From contig CALLJL010000003.1 of the NCBI GenBank assembly GCA_938092135.1, forward strand, positions 62,001 through 126,000: 64,000 nucleotides of DNA, read 5' to 3'. This document shows, piece by piece, positions 47,819 to 57,429 of the stretch (the stretch's first letter is position 1; the number at the start of each line of letters is the position of its first letter). The position numbers were made by a program, and so were the translations under genes. This DNA is from an uncultured bacterium (GTDB lineage: Bacteria > Acidobacteriota > Aminicenantia > Aminicenantales > CALLJL01). The notes under the pieces were generated by a model, which saw only the letters and a program-made list of their open reading frames with translations, ran no database searches and had not been told where the DNA came from.

Positions 47819-48015
47819 CCAGATAATATCATATTGATTTAAAGGAAGGGAGGAGTCAAATCAAAAATCAAAGTGTCTTCTCCTCATGACCGAAAGGAAA
47901 AAATTCGAGGTAATTTTTTTAATAAATATTCTTCTGGCCATTTTTCGCTTTTTTATAATTTACAATCTAGAGACTTACTTCCCCGTATCTTAGCCCAACT
48001 ATTTTAAAATTTTAA

Positions 48016-49269
48016 TTAAATTCGGCGGAGCTTTTTCAGGAAGGCTGGATCGACATCGCAACCAAGACCCGGCTCTTCAGGGAGGATAATTTTACCACCC
48101 TCAAGCTTCATTCCGCCAATAATTGGGTCCAAGGTATGAGAAGTAAAACCATCGAGATCGGCAAAGACAATATTATCCTTAGCGGCCATAACATGGGCAG
48201 CCGCCGTCAGAGCCAGGCGACTTTCCACCATGCAGCCGAGCATACACTTTATATTAGCGGCTTCGGCGATATGAGCAATTCGAATTGAATTGGCCAGGCC
48301 AGCGGCTTTCATTACTTTAATATTAAAATAATCGCAAGCGCCAACCTTAATTAGTCTAATAGCATCAGCGGGCAGGAAAAGAGATTCATCGGCCATTATG
48401 GGAATGGGGCTTGCCTCCCTGACAAGTCTCATCCCATCTATATCTCCGGCTGCGACTGGCTGTTCGCAGAATTCAATGCGATATTTTTCGATCCGCCTTA
48501 GGGCCTCGATGGCCTGGGGAACTGTCCAGCCCTGGTTGGCGTCGATCCTAATAGCTGGCGCTTCACCGATGCTCTCTCGGATTGCCCGTAGCCTGGCCTC
48601 GTCAAGTTGAGGCGATTGGCCTACTTTAACTTTGATAGTTCGAAAACCTCGGTCGACAAACTCCTTAGCCCGTCTAGCCATAATTTGGGGTTCATCGAGA
48701 TCGACAGTAATATCGGATTCAAGATTGGTTCTTTCCCCACCAAAAAGACGGAAGAGGGGAAGGCCGGCCACTTTACCCAGAAGATCATGGAAAGCCATAT
48801 CAAAGGCAGCGACAATGCTAGGATTAGTATGCATAAAAGGCTTCATTTCTCGAAGATGGCTTTCGATAGACAGCGGGTCTTTACCAATAAGCATATCCCG
48901 GATATGGCGGGCAGCGGTAATATTTGTTTCCTGGGTTTCTCCGGTTATGGGAAGAAAGGGAGAGGCCTCACCAAGACCTATAAGTCCTTCATTGGTAATC
49001 ACTCTAATCAAAACATCAGTGGCTGCGGTTACTGTGCCAATGGCGATTTTAAAAGGCTGAGCAAGGGGAATATCGAAATAATAAATTTCAATATCTTTAA
49101 TTTGCAATCGGCCACCTCCTTTTTTGACGGCTTCGATTTTGCTTGTTTCCCCATTAGAAGAATTTACATCACCGTAGGACGAAAGAGGAGATAAAGGAGT
49201 AATGCCTAAAACAGCTGCCCCAATGCCTAAAGTTTTTAAAAATTCCTGTCGGGAAAGTTTCACTTCCAC
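48016..49269 (-). CDS. Exported enolase-superfamily enzyme, dipeptide-epimerase-like
   Basis: Residues 60-417 form a mandelate-racemase/muconate-lactonising-type enzyme with the catalytic KVKVG (Lys), the metal ligands RIDANQGW, EFCEQP and MADESLF, and the second Lys in NIKVMKAAG, all as in L-Ala-D/L-Glu epimerases. The N-terminus resembles a Tat signal (LSRQEFLKTLGIGAAVLGITPL), but the second Arg of the pair is Gln, so the export route is uncertain. Dipeptide epimerases recycle murein peptides or L-Ala-L-Glu. An exported copy is unusual and fits the peptide-scavenging theme of this window. Confidence 0.85.
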   Translation of the reverse strand: MEVKLSRQEFLKTLGIGAAVLGITPLSPLSSYGDVNSSNGETSKIEAVKKGGGRLQIKDIEIYYFDIPLAQPFKIAIGTVTAATDVLIRVITNEGLIGLGEASPFLPITGETQETNITAARHIRDMLIGKDPLSIESHLREMKPFMHTNPSIVAAFDMAFHDLLGKVAGLPLFRLFGGERTNLESDITVDLDEPQIMARRAKEFVDRGFRTIKVKVGQSPQLDEARLRAIRESIGEAPAIRIDANQGWTVPQAIEALRRIEKYRIEFCEQPVAAGDIDGMRLVREASPIPIMADESLFLPADAIRLIKVGACDYFNIKVMKAAGLANSIRIAHIAEAANIKCMLGCMVESRLALTAAAHVMAAKDNIVFADLDGFTSHTLDPIIGGMKLEGGKIILPEEPGLGCDVDPAFLKKLRRI

Positions 49270-49305
49270 CTCCTTTATAAAACACTAAATTAATTTTTTG
49301 TTTTC

Positions 49306-49965
49306 TTATTCCCTTGGACCGAAGATTTTGGTGCCGATGCGAACTAAATTAGCTCCCTCCTCAATGGCTACTCGGTAGGAATTGGTCATCCCCATTGATA
49401 GATAGCGCATTTCACAGTTAGGAAGATTCAACCTTTTTAATTCTTCAAATAATAGCCGCGTTTCCCGGAAATATGGTCTAGCCTCTTCTGGAGAACCGGT
49501 GAGAGGACCCATGGTCATTAGCCCCATCAATCGAAGATGGGGCAATTCGACAATCTGACGGGCTAAGTCAATTACTTTTTCTGGCCAAACACCGAATTTT
49601 TGAGGTTCTCGGCCTGAATTAACCTCAATTAAAATAGGCATAATTTTTGCTACAGCGGCGGCTCTTTTTTCAATTTCCAAAGCCAGCTCAAAGGAATCAA
49701 CGGTTTCGATGAGGTCAAAAATCTCCACGGCTTTCTTGACCTTGTTTTTTTGGAGATGCCCAATAAAATGCCAGCGAACAGAACTTCCTATGACTGCTTT
49801 GGCAGCTAAAGCTTCTTGGACGTAATTCTCACCAATAATTTTTACTCCTGCTTTAATCGCTTCAACAATTTTTTCTGGTGGCTGCCCTTTGGCTGCAGCT
49901 TCAAGTTCAACACCTGGAGGAAGCTCGGCTAGCAGGGCTTGAACGTTTTCCCTAATTGAACTCAC
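49306..49965 (-). CDS. YggS/PROSC-family PLP-binding protein
   Basis: A 219-residue single-barrel PLP protein with the Schiff-base lysine in AAAKGQ near residue 27, the strand end GENYVQEAL, HFIGHLQKNK, IEVNSGREPQKFG, the phosphate-binding SMGMTNSY and RIGTKIFG. These proteins handle PLP homeostasis and have no enzymatic reaction assigned. The start is GTG with no clear site. It lies 36 bases upstream of the epimerase gene and is likely in the same transcript. Confidence 0.92.
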   Translation of the reverse strand: MSSIRENVQALLAELPPGVELEAAAKGQPPEKIVEAIKAGVKIIGENYVQEALAAKAVIGSSVRWHFIGHLQKNKVKKAVEIFDLIETVDSFELALEIEKRAAAVAKIMPILIEVNSGREPQKFGVWPEKVIDLARQIVELPHLRLMGLMTMGPLTGSPEEARPYFRETRLLFEELKRLNLPNCEMRYLSMGMTNSYRVAIEEGANLVRIGTKIFGPRE

Positions 49966-50026
49966 GATTAAAAATTATTTCAATAAAAGTTAAAATTCAA
50001 GCCTATTTAAACCTTTGGAAAATTTT

Positions 50027-50056
50027 TTGACTGTTTATAAAGATCTTGTTTATTAT
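50027..50056 (+). promoter_or_regulatory. Predicted sigma-70 promoter of the hydroxyacyl-CoA dehydrogenase gene
   Basis: TTGACT (50027-50032) and TATTAT (50051-50056), each one mismatch from consensus, are 18 bases apart. The first downstream gene starts at 50225, giving a leader of about 160 bases. Confidence 0.55.
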
Positions 50057-50224
50057 TTAGGCAACTAAAAGCGAGGTAACAAGCTGACTTTTTTATTATT
50101 TGAAGCAACCCTGATTGGTTTTGAAAGCTTGTATTTATCTTTTTAAGGCGTCATGTTAAAATTCAAAAAAGGTTTAAATTAAGTAAATATTAGAAATCAA
50201 TAATATCAATGGGCAGGAGGAAAA

Positions 50225-51472
50225 GTGACAGATTTTAATCCAATTAAGAACGACAAAGATTCGGTTGGCCCTTCCGGAAATGAAATTATGGTTATTGGTC
50301 CAGGGAGAATGGGAACGGGCATTGCTTTAGCCTTTGCCCAGAATGGTTTTTCGGTAATTCTTTTTGGCCGGAGTCAGTCATCTTTGGAAAGAAGTATGGG
50401 CTTAATTGATCAAAGTTTAAAGGAGGGAATAGAAAAGAGAGTTTTTTCTCGCGAGGAAGCCGAGAAAATTAAAACCAGGATTTTAGCCAGAAAAAATGAT
50501 TTGGACAATCTGGAATTGGATTCAATAAAAATGGCTATAGAAGCCATTGATGAGGATTTTAAAGCAAAAAGTGAGCTTCTGGCTCAATTAGATGTTTTAC
50601 TTTTTCCTTCCATTATATTAGCTACGGCCACCTCCTCGCTTGATGCGGAAAAATTGAGCTATCATTTGAAGAATCCAGAGAGGTTCCTTTGGACCCATTT
50701 CTTTTATCCAGCTCAGAAAAACAAAACAGTCGAACTTAGTCCTTTGGAAAGAACCTCAATCGAAGCTGTCAATTTGGCTCTTGAAATTCTGGGTCAGGCG
50801 CGGCGAGAAATCATTAGGTTAAAAAAGTATCGTCGGGGCGGGGTTGCCAATATAATTCTAATCAGCCTCATTCTTGAGGCCCTCCGCCTTATTGAGGAAG
50901 GTTTTGAGGCTTCTTTGATTGAGGAAGCAGGCCGTCTAGCTTTTGATGCTCCCTATGGCTTTATTTCTCTCTTGTCCTTTATAGGCATTGAAACGGCCCT
51001 GGCAGCAGCCAGTTCCTTAGCTCAGGCATCAGAGCCATCTGATCCTTTAAGGCTGATCTATGACAATTTTTTCTCCCTTCCCTTTGAGCTTCAGCAGCTT
51101 TTAAAAAAAGAGGGTTTAGATGGTTTTGAAACTTTTTTAAAGGGAAAAGAAAGTAAGAAAAATCGTGATCTTCACCTTGATCCCCTTGTTCTTGAATTGG
51201 CTAGGCAGCGATTTCAGGCTGTAGCCTTCATGACAGCTGCTGAAGTCGTTGAGGCTGGTTTAATTGACCCTCCGGCCTGTGACCGCCTTTGCCAGCTGGC
51301 TTTCCAATGGTCAGAAGGTCCCTTTGCCAAGATGAACCGAATGGGAATTGAAGCTTCCCTTCGGCTGGTAACAGAAAGAATGGAGCTTTCCCATCGTCGA
51401 GAAATTAATTTTCCAGTCCCAAGGAATCTTATTGAAAAGGCTCAGCGAAAGGAACTTTGGCCTTTAAGTTGA
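50225..51472 (+). CDS. Divergent 3-hydroxyacyl-CoA dehydrogenase
   Basis: GTG start 3 bases after GGCAGGAGGAAAA-type Shine-Dalgarno. The NAD-binding Rossmann start is MVIGPGRMGTGIALAFAQNG; the catalytic region reads WTHFFYPAQKNKTVELSP, keeping the His and Glu of the HFFNPxxxxxLVE motif in altered form, and N is kept in GVANIILISLILEA. Two C-terminal 3HCDH-type helical domains follow (about 190-280 and 330-400), giving 415 residues rather than the usual 280. It oxidises 3-hydroxyacyl-CoA with NAD in beta-oxidation or butanoate-type routes. The dGTPase-like gene starts 11 bases later, so they are co-transcribed. Confidence 0.78.
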   Translation: MTDFNPIKNDKDSVGPSGNEIMVIGPGRMGTGIALAFAQNGFSVILFGRSQSSLERSMGLIDQSLKEGIEKRVFSREEAEKIKTRILARKNDLDNLELDSIKMAIEAIDEDFKAKSELLAQLDVLLFPSIILATATSSLDAEKLSYHLKNPERFLWTHFFYPAQKNKTVELSPLERTSIEAVNLALEILGQARREIIRLKKYRRGGVANIILISLILEALRLIEEGFEASLIEEAGRLAFDAPYGFISLLSFIGIETALAAASSLAQASEPSDPLRLIYDNFFSLPFELQQLLKKEGLDGFETFLKGKESKKNRDLHLDPLVLELARQRFQAVAFMTAAEVVEAGLIDPPACDRLCQLAFQWSEGPFAKMNRMGIEASLRLVTERMELSHRREINFPVPRNLIEKAQRKELWPLS

Positions 51473-51483
51473 CTTAAGGATTC

Positions 51484-52530
51484 ATGAGCGAAGGACCTGA
51501 ATTTAATATTCGCGAAAAACTCGAGGAAATAGAAAAGCAGATCCTTCATCCTCGAGCTTGTCTTAGTTCCTCAAGCCGTGGCCGTCTTCGGCCAGAAGAA
51601 CCTCATCCTTTACGGACAGCCTTTCAAAGAGACAGAGATCGCATTATCCATTGCAAATCCTTTCGCCGCTTGAAACATAAAACTCAGGTTTTTCTAGCTC
51701 CCTTTGGCGACCATTACCGAACTCGTCTTACCCATACCTTGGAGGTTTCGCAAATCGCCAGGACTATTTCCCGAGCCCTTAGACTTAATGAGGATCTGAC
51801 TGAAGCCATTGCTCTTGGGCATGATTTGGGCCATACGCCCTTTGGACATGCTGGCGAAGAAACCCTAGCTAGTCTGCTTAAAGGTGGATTTAGTCATTAT
51901 GAGCAAAGCTTAAGGGTCGTGGATAAGCTTGAGTACGATGGTAAAGGGCTCAATCTCACTTTTGAAGTGAGGGACGGTATACTTAAGCATTCTAAAGGGA
52001 TGGGTGATATTCTTTCCAAGCGCCGGGCTGATATGCCTATCACTCTGGAAGGTCAGGTAGTTCGGGTTAGCGATATAATTGCATATGTTAATCATGATAT
52101 TGATGATGCCCTCAGGGCTGGCGTAATTAAGGAAAGGGATATTCCCTCAGATTTGGTTAAATTCTTAGGTCGATATCCTTCCACAAGGATTGACCGAATG
52201 GTTATGGATGTGGTTAAGGAAACTTTAGCCCATGATCTGGAATCAATCGCCATGAGTGAAGAGATGACCGAAGCTGTGGTTAGGCTAAGAGATTTTCTCT
52301 ATGAAAGAGTTTATACAAGTCCCTATGCTCGAGGGGAAATTGAAAAGGCCAAAAAAATTTTGATTGAGCTTTTTGAAATGATCATGAAAAACCCTGAGCC
52401 CTATGTAAAACCCTATCCTGAAAATGATCCTCTTGAAAGGCGGGTAGCCGATTTCATTGCTGGCATGACTGACCATTATGCCCTTAGTCTTTATCGAGGT
52501 ACATTGCCGAAAGAACCACCCCTGCTTTAA
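51484..52530 (+). CDS. dGTPase-like HD-domain triphosphohydrolase
   Basis: A 348-residue HD-superfamily protein with [26 protein letters not shown], the metal-binding THTLEV and [15 protein letters not shown] motifs, and [12 protein letters not shown], as in deoxyguanosinetriphosphate triphosphohydrolase-like proteins (type 2). It would hydrolyse dNTPs to nucleoside and triphosphate. The C-terminus is complete. Its stop overlaps the stop of the convergent CDF gene by four bases. Confidence 0.9.
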   Translation: MSEGPEFNIREKLEEIEKQILHPRACLSSSSRGRLRPEEPHPLRTAFQRDRDRIIHCKSFRRLKHKTQVFLAPFGDHYRTRLTHTLEVSQIARTISRALRLNEDLTEAIALGHDLGHTPFGHAGEETLASLLKGGFSHYEQSLRVVDKLEYDGKGLNLTFEVRDGILKHSKGMGDILSKRRADMPITLEGQVVRVSDIIAYVNHDIDDALRAGVIKERDIPSDLVKFLGRYPSTRIDRMVMDVVKETLAHDLESIAMSEEMTEAVVRLRDFLYERVYTSPYARGEIEKAKKILIELFEMIMKNPEPYVKPYPENDPLERRVADFIAGMTDHYALSLYRGTLPKEPPLL

Positions 52531-53486
52531 AAAAGATTTTTTGTATTTTCTTTTTCTTTTTCTTTTTCTTTCTCTTTCTCTTTTTCTTTCTCTTTCTCTT
52601 TCATTTCTTCCTTTTCATCCAAGGAGGGTTCAAGATGAATGGTGGCTTCAAGGTTGAGTTTCTCTTTAAGCTCCCTTTCTACCTTAGAAGCAATTTCATG
52701 GGCATCGTCGAGTTTCATATCAGCGGGTAAACGGACATGCACAGTTAATTCTTTATGTTCTCCGTACTCATGGATATGAAGATGGTGAACTGAACTGAGA
52801 CGGTTATCAGCCAGGAGAATGGTTTCTTTAACTTGATTTTCGAGAAGAGGTGAAGGTGATTCTCCTAAAAGATAGCTTACGGAGTTTCGTAGAATACGAG
52901 CCATGGCGAAAAGAATGAGAACGCTGACGCCAAGACCAAGAACACCATCCACCCACCAGTATTTTTTGCTGGCGTAACCTCCAATTACAATAAGAGCAGA
53001 AGCGATCGCATCGCTACGATGATGCCAGGCATCAGCCTTCAGAGAAGCCGAGTTGATTTTTTTCCCGAGCCAGAAAGAGAAAAGAGCCAGACCCTCTTTC
53101 AAAATGGCCGAAAGAATAAAAACCATAATGCTTAAGGTTGAGAAGATCACAGCTTTCCTATTGGCCAGCCGGCTGATGGACTGGCCAAGAAAATTTATTC
53201 CCACCAAGGCAAGCAGAGTGCTAATAACAATAGCTCCGACGGCTTCAAATCGGCCATGTCCAAAGTGGTGACGCTCATCGGCTGGACGGGCTGAAACGCG
53301 GAAGCTGATTAAAACTAAAATTGAGGTTAAGGAATCAGAAAGGGTATGCCAAGCATCGGCAATCATAGCTACAGAACCAACGCTCAAACCAACCAGAAGC
53401 TTGGCCAAAAAAAGGATAGAATTGATAAAAACAGAAACAAACCCTTCAGTGTAGCCAACCAGCTTGCGGGTTTTAAATATATTCAT
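52527..53486 (-). CDS. Cation diffusion facilitator (CDF) metal exporter with Lys-Glu repeat tail
   Basis: Six transmembrane helices (for example [22 protein letters not shown]) carry the CDF metal sites [12 protein letters not shown] and [13 protein letters not shown] cytoplasmic ferredoxin-like domain follows ([30 protein letters not shown]). It exports Zn2+, Fe2+ or similar. The end is a run of alternating Lys-Glu (about 11 pairs) encoded by a hexanucleotide repeat. The start is uncertain: the track gives a TTG at 53528, 14 codons earlier; I chose the ATG at 53486, which begins at the usual family N-terminus. Neither has a good ribosome-binding site. Confidence 0.88.
   Translation of the reverse strand: MNIFKTRKLVGYTEGFVSVFINSILFLAKLLVGLSVGSVAMIADAWHTLSDSLTSILVLISFRVSARPADERHHFGHGRFEAVGAIVISTLLALVGINFLGQSISRLANRKAVIFSTLSIMVFILSAILKEGLALFSFWLGKKINSASLKADAWHHRSDAIASALIVIGGYASKKYWWVDGVLGLGVSVLILFAMARILRNSVSYLLGESPSPLLENQVKETILLADNRLSSVHHLHIHEYGEHKELTVHVRLPADMKLDDAHEIASKVERELKEKLNLEATIHLEPSLDEKEEMKEKEKEKEKEKEKEKEKENTKNLF
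52546..52602. repeat. CTTTTT/CTTTCT hexanucleotide microsatellite inside the CDF gene
   Basis: About nine to ten units of the six-base repeat CTTTTT or CTTTCT (plus-strand reading). On the coding strand they give alternating GAA/GAG and AAA codons, so Lys-Glu pairs. Gain or loss of whole units would keep frame. Confidence 0.9.
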
Positions 53487-53535
53487 TTTTTTATAAGAGC
53501 TTTTTTCAGAAAAATTTTTTCCCTTCAATCCAATT

Positions 53536-55029
53536 TTAGCTTAAAAAGCCCACAAAGGGATTTTCTCCAGGGTAAAGAATGTGGGCTGGTTGGTTAAAAC
53601 TAATGTCATCGATTCCGAGAACTCTCAAGCCAGAAAAAAGTGATTTTCCCACATGCTTAAAGGCTACGGCTGTATGATGGGGGAACTGTTTTTCGAGCAG
53701 CACATAGCGATAGAATCTGGCCATTTCTTTAATGGCAAAAACCCCAACACCGCCAAAGGTCTTTGGATCAATATCTAGTACCTCTCCCTGGGCTATATAA
53801 GCTTGGAGCCAAGTTTCAGGCGTTGCTTGAAGGCGAAAGATGGTGATGGGCCCGGGTTTAATTCGTCCCTCTAAGGTTCCCCTGGTGATATCAGGCTCCT
53901 TTCCAGCTTCAAGAAGACGATTCATAATAAGTTGATAGCGTAATTGACCCCCTATTAAGCAACAGGCTGGGGTGTTGCCGCAATGGAAGCCCATAAAAAG
54001 GTCTGTAATTTTATAAGAGCCAATTTTTTCCTTTTCTCGTTCATACATATCCCTCGGGACAGTGTTATTTAGATCAAGCAGGCTAACTGGAAAAGTTGAA
54101 GCACAGGCAGCTATATACTCGCTTAAAGCTCCATAAATGTCAGCTTCACAGGCCACAGGAATTCCCTTAGAAGCCATCCTGGAATTAACATAACAGGGGA
54201 CAAAGCCAAAATAATGTTCAAAAGCGGGCCAGCATTTATTCGCTAATACAACATATTGGGAAGAGCCCCGATTTTTTTCAATGAAATGATTTAAGGCAAC
54301 TTCATATTGAGCTAATTTTTTAAGCAAACTGGGATCTGGCTTTGTTCCCCTCAATTCAGCTCGCATCTCTTCCATCACCTCTTTGATTTCAGGATCATCT
54401 TTGCTCCTGATAAAAGCATCATATAGGTCAAGTTCGGAATTTTCCATCACCTCAATCCCGAGATCATAGAGGGGTTGAAGGGGAGCATGGCAAGTATAAA
54501 AGTCCTGAGGTCTAGGTCCAAAGGAAATAATTTTCAGATTTCGAACACCGAGGATTATCCGAGCAACGGGTACAAAGTCGCGGATCATGCTGACAATTTC
54601 AGAAGCCTCAGCTACCGGATATTCAGGCAGATAGACTTTAACTCGTCTTAAGCCGAGATTATAGCCAGCGCTCAGAAGACCACAATAGGCATCGCCACGA
54701 CCTTGAATTAAATCCTGGGATGATTCTTCAGCGGCCGCTACAAACATAACGGGCCCATTAAAATTCTGAGCGAGAAGGGTTTCAGGTCCTTCTGGGCCAA
54801 AATTTCCAAGAAAAATTATGAGAGCATTGATTCTGGCCCGGTCAATTTCCTTTAAAGCCGCAACCACGTGGTTCTCATTTTCAACGATGGTCGAAAGTTC
54901 ATGAATCGTGATTTTCTGGCGACGGCATTCCTGAATTATCCTATTTCGTCTTTTCTGGGCAAGTTCGAGGGGAAAACAGTCGCGGCTGGTGGCAATTAAT
55001 CCCAATCGGATTAAAGGTAAATTATTCAT
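53536..55029 (-). CDS. L-fucose/L-arabinose isomerase-family protein
   Basis: The start is taken as the ATG at 55029 (MNNLPLIRLGLIATSRDCFP), after AAGGGGG; the track start is 14 codons earlier, inside the upstream gene. The 497-residue chain has the FucIase/AraA-type fold: an N-terminal Rossmann-like half (INALIIFLGNFGPEG, FVAAAEES) and a C-terminal half with ACEADIYGALSEYI, SLLDLNNT and FHCGNTPA, the acidic and His residues being likely metal ligands. It would interconvert an aldose and ketose. It is in an operon with ribulokinase- and AraD-like genes, so L-arabinose or a related pentose is likely. It is not a canonical AraA. It overlaps the epimerase gene by eight bases. Confidence 0.83.
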   Translation of the reverse strand: MNNLPLIRLGLIATSRDCFPLELAQKRRNRIIQECRRQKITIHELSTIVENENHVVAALKEIDRARINALIIFLGNFGPEGPETLLAQNFNGPVMFVAAAEESSQDLIQGRGDAYCGLLSAGYNLGLRRVKVYLPEYPVAEASEIVSMIRDFVPVARIILGVRNLKIISFGPRPQDFYTCHAPLQPLYDLGIEVMENSELDLYDAFIRSKDDPEIKEVMEEMRAELRGTKPDPSLLKKLAQYEVALNHFIEKNRGSSQYVVLANKCWPAFEHYFGFVPCYVNSRMASKGIPVACEADIYGALSEYIAACASTFPVSLLDLNNTVPRDMYEREKEKIGSYKITDLFMGFHCGNTPACCLIGGQLRYQLIMNRLLEAGKEPDITRGTLEGRIKPGPITIFRLQATPETWLQAYIAQGEVLDIDPKTFGGVGVFAIKEMARFYRYVLLEKQFPHHTAVAFKHVGKSLFSGLRVLGIDDISFNQPAHILYPGENPFVGFLS

Positions 55030-55732
55030 GATCGCCCCCTTTTTTTTGACCATAGTAGGCATTCTGGCCATGTCGGCGAAAATAATGTTTTAATAATAAA
55101 TCCTTAGAAATAGGTTTTTTATCGGGAGAAAGAAGAAGGGTGCCGAAGGCCATTCGGGCCACTTCTTCCACGACTAGAGCATTCTCAACGGCTTTAATGG
55201 CCGATTCGCCCCAAGTAAAAACGCCATGACCTGGTAAAAGAATTGCCGGACAAGCCATAATGTCGGTTCCCTTCAATTTTTCAACAATTACTTTCCCAGT
55301 GTTTTTTTCATAATTTTCGGCTATTTCTTCAGCTGTCAGAGAGCGAGCGAGGGGTATTGGTCCGAAGAAGTAATCTGCGTGGGTAGTCCCAAGGCAAGGA
55401 ATTTCTACCTCAGCTTGAGCAAAAATAGTAGCCCAGGGGCTATGGGTATGACAGAGGCCGCCAATTTCTGGAAAAGCCCGATATATTTCAAGATGGGTGG
55501 GAGTGTCTGAAGAGGGTCTTAAATTTCCCTCAACGAGCTGACCTTCTAAATCAACGAGGACAATATCCTCTAATTTTAGTTCAGAATAGGATACACCACT
55601 GGGTTTTATAGCTACTAAACCTTCCTCTTTGTCGAAGCCACTGACGTTTCCCCAGGTGAGGATAGCCAAACGATATTCAAAAAGTTTTAGATTAGCTTCC
55701 CAGACTTTTTTTCTTAATTCTCTTAATCTCAC
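55022..55732 (-). CDS. araD: L-ribulose-5-phosphate 4-epimerase
   Basis: The start is the GTG at 55732, after AAAGGAAAAAATA, sharing one base with the kinase stop (TAGTG). This gives 236 residues, close to the 231 of E. coli AraD; the longer track start runs 23 codons back into the kinase. Class II aldolase/epimerase motifs are LTWGNVSG, IKPSGVSY, the zinc-ligand HTHSPWATIF and LLPGHGVFTWG. It converts L-ribulose-5-phosphate to D-xylulose-5-phosphate, which transketolase (encoded 2 kb away on the other strand) can use. Confidence 0.92.
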   Translation of the reverse strand: MRLRELRKKVWEANLKLFEYRLAILTWGNVSGFDKEEGLVAIKPSGVSYSELKLEDIVLVDLEGQLVEGNLRPSSDTPTHLEIYRAFPEIGGLCHTHSPWATIFAQAEVEIPCLGTTHADYFFGPIPLARSLTAEEIAENYEKNTGKVIVEKLKGTDIMACPAILLPGHGVFTWGESAIKAVENALVVEEVARMAFGTLLLSPDKKPISKDLLLKHYFRRHGQNAYYGQKKGGDHE

Positions 55733-57429
55733 TATTTTTTCCTTTGTTTCTCGGCGATCGCGATTAATTCCTTCATGACATGAAAAAGGGAACCACGCCA
55801 CTGCGGAGTTCCAAAAGCATCGTGTAGCTCTTTGTAGAGACAGTAGAGCTCCCGATAAATTTTATGATTTTCAGGGTCAGGCTTATAGCTTACCGGTTTA
55901 TTGGCACAAATTTGAGCCTGGGCTGACTCAAAATCTTTAAAACCCCCCTTTTCTTCACCGGCAACGACAGCGCCAGCAATAGCTGCTCCTAAAGCACAAG
56001 TCTGGGAGGAGCGGGCAATTTTGATTTCTCGACCCAAAACATCGGCATAAATCTGGAGTAAGAGAGGATTTTTCTCAGCTATACCACCGCAAGTTATAAC
56101 CTCGTCAATTTTAACTCCATATTCTTCAAAGCGGTTGACGATAGTCAGAGCTCCAAAGGCTGTAGCCTCAATAAGCGCCCGGTAGATTTCTTCTGGTCTG
56201 GTTTGAAGTGTTTGACCGACAAGGAGACCAGTGAGCCTTTGGTCAACAAGAATTGTCCGGTTACCATTGTTCCAATCAAGGGCCAAAAGGCCACTTTGAC
56301 CAGGGCGCAGACGACTAGCTCTTTCAGTAAGAGCTTCGTGGGAACCAAGTTTCTCCCCACCTGGTTGGATATAACTGACAAACCAGTTAAAAATATCACC
56401 AACGGCTGATTGTCCAGCTTCAAGCCCAAAATAATTGGGCAAAACTGAACCATCGACAATACCACAAAGACCAGGGATATCAGCGAGGGGCTTATCAAGA
56501 GGCCAGACGGTTATATCACAAGTAGATGTGCCAATTATTTTAATCAATTTTCCAGGAGCGACACCAGAACCTACCGCCCCTAAGTGGGCATCAAAGGCTC
56601 CAACAGCAATTGGTATTCCCACAGGAAGGCCAAGCCTTTTTGCCCATTCTGGACAGAGATAACCTGCAGGAATATCTGAAGTATAGGTCACTGAATATAG
56701 CCTATCCCTTAATTCACCGAGCTCAGGGGCAAGGCGACTGAGGAATTCTTTAGATGGTAAACCTCCCCACTGGTCATTAAACATAGCCTTGTGTCCAGCA
56801 GCGCACCGGCTCCTTTTTATTTCAGAGGGTTTGGTGTTGCCAGCTAAAACAGCGGGAATAAAATCACAGCATTCCACCCAGCTTGAGGCAGCTTTAAAAA
56901 CAATGGGGTCAACACGAAAACAATGGAGAATCTTGCTGAAAAACCATTCTGAGGAATAGCGTCCGCCGATTTTCGCCAAATATTCAGGATGTTCCTTGGC
57001 TGCTAGCTCGGTTATTTCTTCGGCCTCAGCGGTCGAGGTATGATCCTTCCAGAGCCAGGCTTGAGCATTGGGATTATTTTTAAATTCCTCATAAAAGGCT
57101 AAGGGAATTCCCTGACTATCCACGGGAAGAGGAGTAGAGCCGGTAGTGTCAATGCCAATGCCAATAATTTGGCGTAGATCAAACTTAGGATGGTTTTTTT
57201 TGGCCTGCTGCAGAAGATCATGAACAACGGCTTCAAGGCTTTTTAAGTAATCGGCTGGATTCTGCCGAGCCAAATTGGGATCTGAGGGGTCCAGGATTAC
57301 TCCTTGTTCGCCGCTTTCGTATTCTTTCACGGCGGTAGCTATTTCCTCACCGTTAGCTAGATCAATAAGCAGGGCTCTAACTGAATTTGTTCCGAAATCA
57401 AGGCCAAGGCTATATCTTTCCTTTTTCAA
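55732..57429 (-). CDS. araB: L-ribulokinase (FGGY family)
   Basis: A 565-residue FGGY kinase, the usual length for AraB. The start is TTG, eight bases after AAGGAG. The N-terminal ATPase fold has LGLDFGTNSVRALLID; IGIDTTGSTPLPVD and AVGAFDAHLGAVGSG follow, and the C-terminal half has EATAFGALTIVNRFEEYG and ITCGGIAEKNPLLLQIYADVLG, all as in ribulokinases. It phosphorylates L-ribulose. It is first in the operon araB-araD-isomerase, with coupled starts. Confidence 0.93.
   Translation of the reverse strand: MKKERYSLGLDFGTNSVRALLIDLANGEEIATAVKEYESGEQGVILDPSDPNLARQNPADYLKSLEAVVHDLLQQAKKNHPKFDLRQIIGIGIDTTGSTPLPVDSQGIPLAFYEEFKNNPNAQAWLWKDHTSTAEAEEITELAAKEHPEYLAKIGGRYSSEWFFSKILHCFRVDPIVFKAASSWVECCDFIPAVLAGNTKPSEIKRSRCAAGHKAMFNDQWGGLPSKEFLSRLAPELGELRDRLYSVTYTSDIPAGYLCPEWAKRLGLPVGIPIAVGAFDAHLGAVGSGVAPGKLIKIIGTSTCDITVWPLDKPLADIPGLCGIVDGSVLPNYFGLEAGQSAVGDIFNWFVSYIQPGGEKLGSHEALTERASRLRPGQSGLLALDWNNGNRTILVDQRLTGLLVGQTLQTRPEEIYRALIEATAFGALTIVNRFEEYGVKIDEVITCGGIAEKNPLLLQIYADVLGREIKIARSSQTCALGAAIAGAVVAGEEKGGFKDFESAQAQICANKPVSYKPDPENHKIYRELYCLYKELHDAFGTPQWRGSLFHVMKELIAIAEKQRKK

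Noticed and set aside
48607-49194. Plus-strand ORF of 195 residues over the epimerase gene
   Set aside because: It is antisense to a gene with a complete set of catalytic motifs and has no recognisable features.
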